Below are positions 1-4,756 of a stretch of 5,367 nt of DNA, one piece after another. The notes beneath the pieces are model-generated. The model had not been told where the DNA came from and did no database searches. It worked only from the letters and a program-made list of their open reading frames with translations. The position numbers were made by a program, and so were the translations under genes. Positions within the stretch are counted from its first letter, which is position 1, and each line of letters begins with the position of its first letter. Origin of the DNA: Desulfobacterales bacterium (GTDB taxonomy: Bacteria > Desulfobacterota > Desulfobacteria > Desulfobacterales > Desulfosalsimonadaceae); assembly GCA_007127175.1 (NCBI GenBank), contig SKZX01000209.1:1-5367 (forward strand), in the 5' to 3' direction.

Positions 1-1073
1 ATGACGACACCACCACACGGGAAATGCTTCACAAATACTTCGACAAGCAGGGCTATACCATTTTTTCGGCCACAAACGGTGAAGAAGCGCTCCAGATCAT
101 AAACTCTCAGCAGATCGGCATAGCCATTCTCGACTGGATCATGCCCGGCCTGAACGGGCTTGAAACATGTCGGAAAATCAGGGAGCAGCATACGCCTAAT
201 TATGTGTATGTCATTCTGCTGACCGTCCGGGAAAACAGGGAAGACCTTTTGACCGGTTTTGACGCCGGAATCGATGAGTACCTGCTCAAACCCATCGATT
301 TGAAGGAACTTCACGCACGCATCAAGGTCGGCATGCGGATCATCGACCTCGAGCAGTCCCTGAAGGCCAAGCAGGAAAGGCTCTACCAGCTTGTCAGCAT
401 CAGGAACAAGTTTCTGGGGATTGCCGCCCACGACCTGAGAAACCCGGTTATTTCCATAAGGGGTTTCTCGGAGCTGCTCCTCAAGGGGAAAGAACCCCTG
501 AGCGACGAACAGAAAGAATTCATCTCCATTATCCATTCCACCAGCAACAACATGCTCGACCTTTTGAACGACCTTCTCGACCTGTCCCAGATGGAATCCG
601 GAAAATTTGACCTGAAAAAGAAGCAGGCATCCATTAAAACCCTGGTCGAGGAGCGCATACGGCTGTACCGGCTCCAGTCAGACAACAAGCGCATTTCCAT
701 CCACACTGACATTTCCGACATACCGGACTTTGCATTTGATTACGGCCGGATCGGCCAGGCGGTTGACAACCTGATCAGCAATGCGATCAAGTTTTCACCG
801 CCGGGTACCAATATCTATGTTTCCCTTGAGGCGGCTGACAACATTGCTGTTTTCAGCGTTCAGGACGAAGGGCCCGGAATTCCTGCCGAAGAACAGGGGC
901 TTTTGTTCAGCGAATTTCAGCGGCTCAGCATACGCCCCACCGGCAGCGAGTCCAGCACGGGTCTGGGCCTGGCCATCACCCGAAAAATCATTAGTGCCCA
1001 TAACGGCAGCATCTCTTTTGAAAGCCACGTCGGCGTCGGCTCGAACTTCAGCTTCAAAATTCCAATGAATTGA
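1..1073 (+). CDS. Receiver-histidine kinase (REC-HisKA-HATPase_c), 5' end missing
   Basis: This is a cytosolic two-component protein with an N-terminal receiver followed by a kinase core. The frame stays open to the left edge: codons from base 3 read DDTTTREM, and the two Asp are the metal-binding acidic pair of a receiver. The first ATG inside the window (24) is therefore internal, and only the first strand of the receiver, or a longer N-terminus, is missing. Numbering from that ATG, the phospho-acceptor is D37 (AILDWIMPG), the switch Thr is T67 and the conserved Lys is K89 (LLKP). A helical linker (about 105-130) leads to the H-box with H136 (AAHDLRNP), the N-box with N249 and N253 (DNLISNAIKFSP), the G1 box DEGPGI (281-286) and the G2 box TGLGLA (312-317). 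All catalytic residues are present. There is no membrane segment or recognisable sensor domain, so its input is probably phosphorylation of the receiver or a partner protein. It ends 21 bp before the next kinase gene, so the two are probably co-transcribed. Confidence 0.96.
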   Translation, partial: DDTTTREMLHKYFDKQGYTIFSATNGEEALQIINSQQIGIAILDWIMPGLNGLETCRKIREQHTPNYVYVILLTVRENREDLLTGFDAGIDEYLLKPIDLKELHARIKVGMRIIDLEQSLKAKQERLYQLVSIRNKFLGIAAHDLRNPVISIRGFSELLLKGKEPLSDEQKEFISIIHSTSNNMLDLLNDLLDLSQMESGKFDLKKKQASIKTLVEERIRLYRLQSDNKRISIHTDISDIPDFAFDYGRIGQAVDNLISNAIKFSPPGTNIYVSLEAADNIAVFSVQDEGPGIPAEEQGLLFSEFQRLSIRPTGSESSTGLGLAITRKIISAHNGSISFESHVGVGSNFSFKIPMN

Positions 1074-1094
1074 AAAAGGGGACAGATTTATTTT
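1074..1094 (+). repeat. GGGGACAGATTTATTTT-type dispersed motif between two kinase genes
   Basis: The whole gap between the two kinase genes is an A-run followed by GGGGACAGATTTATTTT, starting at the stop codon of the first gene and ending just before the ATG of the second. From memory, near-identical words recur in many deltaproteobacterial and other genomes, often close to REP-associated IS200-like (Y1) transposase genes; this could not be checked here. No transposase or second copy is in the window. Its GGGG tract, 12 nt from the ATG, is the only ribosome-binding-like sequence for the downstream gene and is rather far from it. Confidence 0.4.
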
Positions 1095-2945
1095 ATGGAC
1101 AAACAAAGAATCATGATGAAGGCCATTCTGGAATCCATCGAGGAAGCCATCTACATTATCGATTCCAGCTATACCATTGAATACATGAACCGTCGCATGA
1201 TCGAGCTTTTCGGGGAAGGCACGGGCCGGAAGTGCTATGAAGTCATTGATCAGGACACGGTCTGCCCATGGTGCCATGCCCCTGAGGTTTTCGAGGGCAA
1301 CGAAATGACCCTTGAAATGTATTTTTCAAAGGTTGACAAGATCTTCGAAGTGACGGAAAAACCGCTTGAGAACCCCGACGGCAGCATTTCCAAAATGTCG
1401 TTTCTCCGGGACATATCGATGCTCAGGAACAGGGAGGAACGGCTCAGGGCATCCGAGGAAAATTACCGATCCCTGTTTGAGCATGTCGGTGTCGGCATAT
1501 ATATCAGCACAAAAGAAGGCCGGTTTGTCGACGCCAACCAGGCGCTGCTGGACATGCTGGAATATGACAGCAAGGAAGAGTTCCTGTCCCTCGACCTTGC
1601 GACAGAGCTTTGGATGCGCCCCGAGGACAGGCAGCGATTCCAGAGAATGATCGAGCAGGAAGGCAAGGTGGCCGACTACGAGGTCGATTTCAAAAAAAAG
1701 AACGGCACACCGCTTATTGTTTCCCTTACCGCCAACGTCCGCTGCGACCATCAGGGCAATGTGCTGGGATATGAAGGGATCGCCGCCGATCAGACCCACC
1801 GGTACCTGATGGAGCGCAAACTGAAGGAAGCCCATGACTTCATGAACAAGATCATACAGAGTTCCCCCAGCCCCATCATGGCCTCTGACCTGAAGGGCAA
1901 CATTCTCATATGGAACCGTGCGTCTGAAAAAACCCTGGGCTACCTGGCAAGCGAAACCATCGGGAAGCTGCACATCACTAAAATCTACCCGGAAGGGGTT
2001 GCCAGGGAAATCATGAAGAAAATCCGCTCTCCCGAACATGGCGGCGTCGGTATTCTGAAATCGATGCCCATGCTCTACGTGCGCAAGGACGGGATCGTTA
2101 TCGAAGGGACCCTTTCGGCCGCCATGATCTACGATGACGAAGGCAAGGAAGTCGCCACCGTCGGTTCGTTCGTGGATATGACCGAGCGGATCGATATGGA
2201 GCGGGCCCTTCACAACACTCAGCAGCAGCTGCTCCAAAGTGAAAAACTGGCCGCCATGGGCCGGCTCACATCTCAGCTGGCCCATGAACTCAACAACCCG
2301 ATTTACGGCATCATGAACACCCTGGAACTGCTCAAGAGCGAGGTCAAGCCAGACAACCGCCGCCGCAAACTCCTGGACATGTCCCTTTCCGAAACCGTCC
2401 GCCTTGCCGACATGCTGAGAAAAATGCTGTCGTTTTCAAAGCCCGACCAGGAGGAAAAAGACTATGCCGACATGAACACCATCATCGAGGAAATGATCAT
2501 CCTCCACGAAAAGATGCTCCAGGAGCACAGCATCAAGGTCAAATCGGAATTGGCCGAAGGCCTTCCGGCGGTATACCTGTCCAAAAACCAGATGCGCCAG
2601 GTGATTTTAAACATGATTTCAAATGCCCGGGACGCCATGCCCGAGGGCGGCATCCTGACATTTCGCACAAGCAGGGAAAACACGATGGTCGTCATCGAAA
2701 TCGCGGATACCGGGGTCGGCATTGCCGAGCATAATATAAAACACATATTTGAAAGCTTTTTCACCACCAAAGACAGCGTCAAGGGCGTCGGACTCGGCCT
2801 ATCCGTGTGCTATGGATTCATAAAGGAACATGGCGGGGATATCACGGTCAGCAGCAAACCCGGTGAAGGTGCAGCCTTCAGGATCACCCTGCCCATCGAT
2901 AAGGCGGAGCAGAATGAGCCAAAAAACTCATTTTCAACAAATTAA
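1095..2945 (+). CDS. Soluble triple-PAS sensor histidine kinase
   Basis: This 616-residue protein is a sensor kinase with three PAS-like domains and a complete kinase core. PAS1 covers about 5-110, PAS2 about 121-235 (ENYRSLFEHVGVGIYI) and PAS3 about 246-368 (IIQSSPSPIMASDLKGNI, then the closing DMTER). The kinase has the phospho-acceptor H397 (LAHELNNP), the N-box with N506 and N510 (LNMISNARDAMP), the G1 box DTGVGI (538-543), ESFFTTK (553-559) and the G2 box GVGLGLS (564-570), the pattern of NtrB/AtoS-like kinases. It has no membrane segment, so it should sense a cytosolic signal. PAS1 carries C47, C57 and C60-H61, which may bind a metal or respond to redox state; that is inference. The ATG at 1095 has only a distant GGGG as ribosome-binding site, and ATG codons at 1113 and 1116 are possible alternatives with no better site. 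There is no receiver of its own; candidate targets are the receivers of the genes on either side. Confidence 0.96.
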   Translation: MDKQRIMMKAILESIEEAIYIIDSSYTIEYMNRRMIELFGEGTGRKCYEVIDQDTVCPWCHAPEVFEGNEMTLEMYFSKVDKIFEVTEKPLENPDGSISKMSFLRDISMLRNREERLRASEENYRSLFEHVGVGIYISTKEGRFVDANQALLDMLEYDSKEEFLSLDLATELWMRPEDRQRFQRMIEQEGKVADYEVDFKKKNGTPLIVSLTANVRCDHQGNVLGYEGIAADQTHRYLMERKLKEAHDFMNKIIQSSPSPIMASDLKGNILIWNRASEKTLGYLASETIGKLHITKIYPEGVAREIMKKIRSPEHGGVGILKSMPMLYVRKDGIVIEGTLSAAMIYDDEGKEVATVGSFVDMTERIDMERALHNTQQQLLQSEKLAAMGRLTSQLAHELNNPIYGIMNTLELLKSEVKPDNRRRKLLDMSLSETVRLADMLRKMLSFSKPDQEEKDYADMNTIIEEMIILHEKMLQEHSIKVKSELAEGLPAVYLSKNQMRQVILNMISNARDAMPEGGILTFRTSRENTMVVIEIADTGVGIAEHNIKHIFESFFTTKDSVKGVGLGLSVCYGFIKEHGGDITVSSKPGEGAAFRITLPIDKAEQNEPKNSFSTN

Positions 2946-2952
2946 TATAATA

Positions 2953-2960
2953 ACTATAAT
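2953..2960 (+). repeat. ACTATAAT word, copy 1 (candidate operator half-site)
   Basis: This is the first of three identical ACTATAAT words in the AT-rich gap upstream of the response regulator gene; extended to AACTATAATT it matches the second copy over 10 bp. Copies 2 and 3 lie about 130 bp downstream. The region is AT-rich, so chance recurrence is possible. A binding role for the neighbouring HTH regulator is only a hypothesis. Confidence 0.25.
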
Positions 2961-3068
2961 TTCTTCAAAAATATCTCCTGACCGTCTCCATCCGCAGGCC
3001 TTCAATTTTTAATATTATACAAACAAAACAGTCATTTTTACTTTTTTTGGAAAAGATTGTATATTTGC

Positions 3069-3097
3069 TTGACTAATCAAAAAACTATAATTACTAT
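3069..3097 (+). promoter_or_regulatory. Candidate sigma-70 promoter for the regulator-metF operon
   Basis: TTGACT at 3069-3074 matches the -35 consensus at five of six bases. TACTAT at 3092-3097, after a 17-bp spacer, is a fair -10 element. A perfect TATAAT lies at 3095-3100, but with a 20-bp spacer, and another at 3086-3091, with an 11-bp spacer, so the exact -10 is uncertain. A/T tracts upstream (about 3030-3050) could act as an UP element or bent DNA. It would drive the response regulator and probably metF behind it. Confidence 0.4.
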
Positions 3098-3100
3098 AAT
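3084..3100 (+). repeat. Tandem ACTATAAT words, copies 2 and 3
   Basis: ACTATAAT occurs at 3084-3091 and again at 3093-3100, that is 9 bp apart, directly over the candidate -10 region. With copy 1 at 2953-2960 it makes three identical octamers in the gap. If a regulator bound here it would overlap the promoter and probably repress. A simpler reading is that they are competing -10 elements in AT-rich DNA. Confidence 0.3.
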
Positions 3101-3116
3101 AATTAAAAAGACAACC

Positions 3117-3131
3117 CCTTTTCTTAAAAGG
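3117..3131 (+). promoter_or_regulatory. Small hairpin overlapping the Shine-Dalgarno site of the regulator gene
   Basis: CCTTTT (3117-3122) and AAAAGG (3126-3131) are perfectly complementary across a 3-nt loop (CTT). The downstream arm includes the first bases of the Shine-Dalgarno AAGGAGG (3128-3134). Folding in the mRNA would hide part of the ribosome-binding site. The stem has only two G-C pairs, so it is weak alone and may be coincidental. Confidence 0.3.
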
Positions 3132-3134
3132 AGG
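3128..3134 (+). promoter_or_regulatory. Shine-Dalgarno AAGGAGG that fixes the start of the response regulator
   Basis: A full AAGGAGG lies 6 nt before the ATG at 3141. This settles the start: the frame is open up to a TTG at 3057, but those extra 28 codons run through the AT-rich promoter region, encode a low-complexity Ile/Lys/Thr-rich stretch, and lie outside the HTH domain. Confidence 0.85.
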
Positions 3135-3140
3135 CCCGAA

Positions 3141-3716
3141 ATGGACGACGTCTTCACCGTGTTTACAGCAAGCAAATACTGCAATGTTTCCTCCAAAACC
3201 ATCATCAACTGGATCGACGCCGGCCACATCAAGGCGTACCGGACGCCCGGGGGGCACCGCCGTATCAACCGGAAGGACCTGGAATCCTTCATGACCCGGC
3301 AGGGGATTCCCATACCCGAAACCGTTACCGATGAAAACCGGAAAAGAATCTTAGTGGTCGACGATGACCCCATTATTGTGGAAAGCATTGTACAGTCCCT
3401 CGAGGAAGACGAGCACGACTACGAGGTCATTTCCGCTGCGGACGGCTTCGAGGCGGGGCTCCAGGTCAACCATTTCAAGCCTCATATCCTGATCCTCGAT
3501 ATCATGATGCCGGATATCAAGGGGTACGATGTATGCAGGAAGATCAAATCCTCACCCGAGACAAAAAACACGAAAATCATTGTCCTTTCGGCATACCTGG
3601 ATGAAGAGAAATTTGCCCGCATGAAAGAATACGGCGCTGACGCCTGTTTTTCCAAACCGCTCCCCCTGCCCCAACTCAAGGAGGAAGTGGCTCGGATGCT
3701 GGGCCTAAAGGAATAG
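3141..3716 (+). CDS. Response regulator with N-terminal excisionase/MerR-like HTH and C-terminal receiver
   Basis: This 191-residue protein is probably the transcriptional output of the local two-component system. The N-terminus (about 5-50) is an excisionase/BldC/MerR-like winged helix: FTASKYCNVSSKTIINWID followed by a wing-like YRTPGGHRRI. A short linker (about 51-68) leads to a complete receiver: RILVVDDD with acidic pair D74-D75, phospho-acceptor D120 (LILDIMMP), S150 at the switch position (VLSAY) and K172 (SKPLP). The order is reversed from the usual OmpR/NarL layout, where the receiver comes first; HTH-first forms exist in Deltaproteobacteria. No separate effector-binding domain is seen, so phosphorylation probably controls dimerisation and DNA binding. 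It lies downstream of two kinases but behind its own candidate promoter, and 45 bp ahead of metF, which suggests it may regulate itself and the metF operon. Confidence 0.95.
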   Translation: MDDVFTVFTASKYCNVSSKTIINWIDAGHIKAYRTPGGHRRINRKDLESFMTRQGIPIPETVTDENRKRILVVDDDPIIVESIVQSLEEDEHDYEVISAADGFEAGLQVNHFKPHILILDIMMPDIKGYDVCRKIKSSPETKNTKIIVLSAYLDEEKFARMKEYGADACFSKPLPLPQLKEEVARMLGLKE

Positions 3717-3748
3717 CTATCCTGCCAGAGTACCATTAAACAACCAGC

Positions 3749-3755
3749 AAGGAGG
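3749..3755 (+). promoter_or_regulatory. Shine-Dalgarno AAGGAGG that fixes the start of metF
   Basis: AAGGAGG directly abuts an ATG at 3756 with zero spacing, which cannot work as a start. The next in-frame ATG, at 3762, is 6 nt away and gives the N-terminus MKLRDALNKKQFVVTTE, typical of short MetF proteins. The start is therefore placed at 3762. Confidence 0.85.
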
Positions 3756-3761
3756 ATGCCC

Positions 3762-4637
3762 ATGAAACTCAGGGACGCACTCAACAAGAAACAGTTCGTT
3801 GTCACCACCGAAGTTCAGGCCCCCATCGAGCAGGAAGCCGACGAGATGATCCAAAGTCTCAGCAAAATCAGGGGGCGCGTGGACGGCGTCTCCCTTTCCG
3901 AGACCGAGCTCCAGGGTGTCGTTGGCGATACCATCAAGACGTGTGAAATACTGAAGCAGAACCGGTTCGAATCGATCTACCAGACCACCACCCGGGACAA
4001 AAGCCGCATCCAGCTTCAGAAGGACCTCGTGTCGGCCAGCCAGGCCGGCATCGAAAACCTCCTGGTGTTCACTGAAGACTACCGGATCACGGGCGACAGC
4101 CTTCAGGAAATGATGTTTTTCCACGTGGATGCCGGAAAACTGCAATCCGTGATCGAGCACATCCGGGACGGGCGCACCGTGGACGGCCAGACAATCGAAG
4201 CAAAAGCGGATTTCCTCATCGGCTCAGGCGTGGAGTCCAAGTGGGGCAAAAACGTGCCCGACCTCGAACTCCGGGAAATGGAAACCATGACGAACATGGG
4301 TACCGGCTACTTCCTGACCACGCCGGTATTCGACCTGGAAAATTTCGAAAAATTCCTCAACCGCACCAATACCTTCGGGGTGCCGGTCATCGCGGAAGTG
4401 CTCATCCTGCGCACGGCCGGCATGGCCCGATTCCTGAACCGCCACCTGAAAAGCGGGCTGGTCCCTGAATGGGTCATCCAGAAACTGGCCCTGGCCCAGG
4501 ACAAGGAAAAAGCCAGCATCGAGTTGTTCGCCGACACCATCAAGGGGCTCAAGCAGCTCTGTGACGGCGTCCATATCATAACCATCGGCGGCGAAGAAAA
4601 GCTCCGGCATTACCTGGATGCCGCCAAACTCAAATAG
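3762..4637 (+). CDS. metF: Methylenetetrahydrofolate reductase family protein (short MetF)
   Basis: This 291-residue protein has the length and layout of the single-domain, FAD-dependent TIM-barrel MetF enzymes, which reduce 5,10-methylene-THF to 5-methyl-THF for methionine synthesis or the methyl branch of the Wood-Ljungdahl pathway. Seen in the sequence: the N-terminal strand FVVTTEV with E17 at the position of the catalytic Glu (E28 in E. coli MetF); QTTTRDKSR (74-82), matching the conserved T/D-rich strand; LLVFTEDY (100-107), where D106 aligns with the folate-contacting Asp of the usual GD; YFLTTPVFDLENFEKF (183-198); and the C-terminal GVHIITIGG. Unusual points: the normal (S/G)GD is TED, and the active-site Gln before the VFD strand (Q183 in E. 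coli) is T187, so activity or substrate may differ. No MetV-like zinc protein is visible beside it. It lies 45 bp after the regulator, with a strong Shine-Dalgarno, and was probably transcribed with it. A divergent methylene-THF reductase paralogue with another role remains possible. Confidence 0.8.
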   Translation: MKLRDALNKKQFVVTTEVQAPIEQEADEMIQSLSKIRGRVDGVSLSETELQGVVGDTIKTCEILKQNRFESIYQTTTRDKSRIQLQKDLVSASQAGIENLLVFTEDYRITGDSLQEMMFFHVDAGKLQSVIEHIRDGRTVDGQTIEAKADFLIGSGVESKWGKNVPDLELREMETMTNMGTGYFLTTPVFDLENFEKFLNRTNTFGVPVIAEVLILRTAGMARFLNRHLKSGLVPEWVIQKLALAQDKEKASIELFADTIKGLKQLCDGVHIITIGGEEKLRHYLDAAKLK

Positions 4638-4649
4638 CGATTGACCGGA

Positions 4650-4674
4650 TGCCGCATGCCCCACTGATGCGGCA
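4650..4674 (+). other. Hairpin after metF (8-bp perfect stem, 9-nt loop)
   Basis: TGCCGCAT (4650-4657) and ATGCGGCA (4667-4674) form a perfect 8-bp, GC-rich stem 12 nt after the metF stop codon. No U-run follows, so it does not look like a standard intrinsic terminator. It may instead stabilise the upstream mRNA end, mark a processing site, or partly attenuate transcription between metF and the iron-sulfur gene. A second, weaker inverted repeat (CAATG at 4706-4710 with CATTG at 4715-4719) is followed by CCCTTTT and could be a poor terminator. Confidence 0.45.
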
Positions 4675-4741
4675 CTGCACTATTTCCGTTTCCGGAACAA
4701 TGACGCAATGCGCCCATTGGCCCTTTTATCAAGACACGACC

Positions 4742-4748
4742 AAAGGAG
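4742..4748 (+). promoter_or_regulatory. Shine-Dalgarno AAAGGAG supporting a TTG start
   Basis: AAAGGAG lies 8 nt before TTG at 4757. The next in-frame ATG codons are inside the [2Fe-2S] domain, after the first strands and cluster cysteines, so the TTG is the only start that gives a complete domain. Confidence 0.8.
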
Positions 4749-4756
4749 CCGCAGTT

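Noticed and set aside
795..1277. A 160-codon - strand frame spanning the junction of the two kinase genes
   Set aside because: It is antisense to the G boxes of one kinase and PAS1 of the other, with no domain and no convincing ribosome-binding site; it is treated as a shadow.
1326..2285. A 319-codon open frame on the - strand inside the triple-PAS kinase gene
   Set aside because: It lies wholly antisense to a gene with clear PAS and kinase motifs. Its product is rich in His/Phe/Val/Gly without recognisable domains, the pattern expected opposite a GC3-rich gene.
2975..3010. Possible intrinsic terminator after the triple-PAS kinase
   Set aside because: Only CCTG and CAGG pair, across a long loop before the T-rich stretch at 3005-3010. 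The stem is too weak to call.
2830..3012. A 60-codon + strand frame overlapping the kinase 3' end and running into the gap
   Set aside because: It overlaps the G2 box region in another frame, has low-complexity sequence after 2943, and has no supporting ribosome-binding site.
3057..3140. Extension of the response regulator to a TTG at 3057
   Set aside because: The added 28 codons cross the candidate promoter and are low-complexity. A perfect Shine-Dalgarno site serves the ATG at 3141.
2946..3140. Sigma-54 promoter search in the gap before the regulator
   Set aside because: No GG and GC pair with the required -24/-12 spacing and surrounding consensus was found.
3756..3761. ATG at 3756 as the metF start
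   Set aside because: It abuts the AAGGAGG with no spacer. The ATG six bases later has proper spacing.
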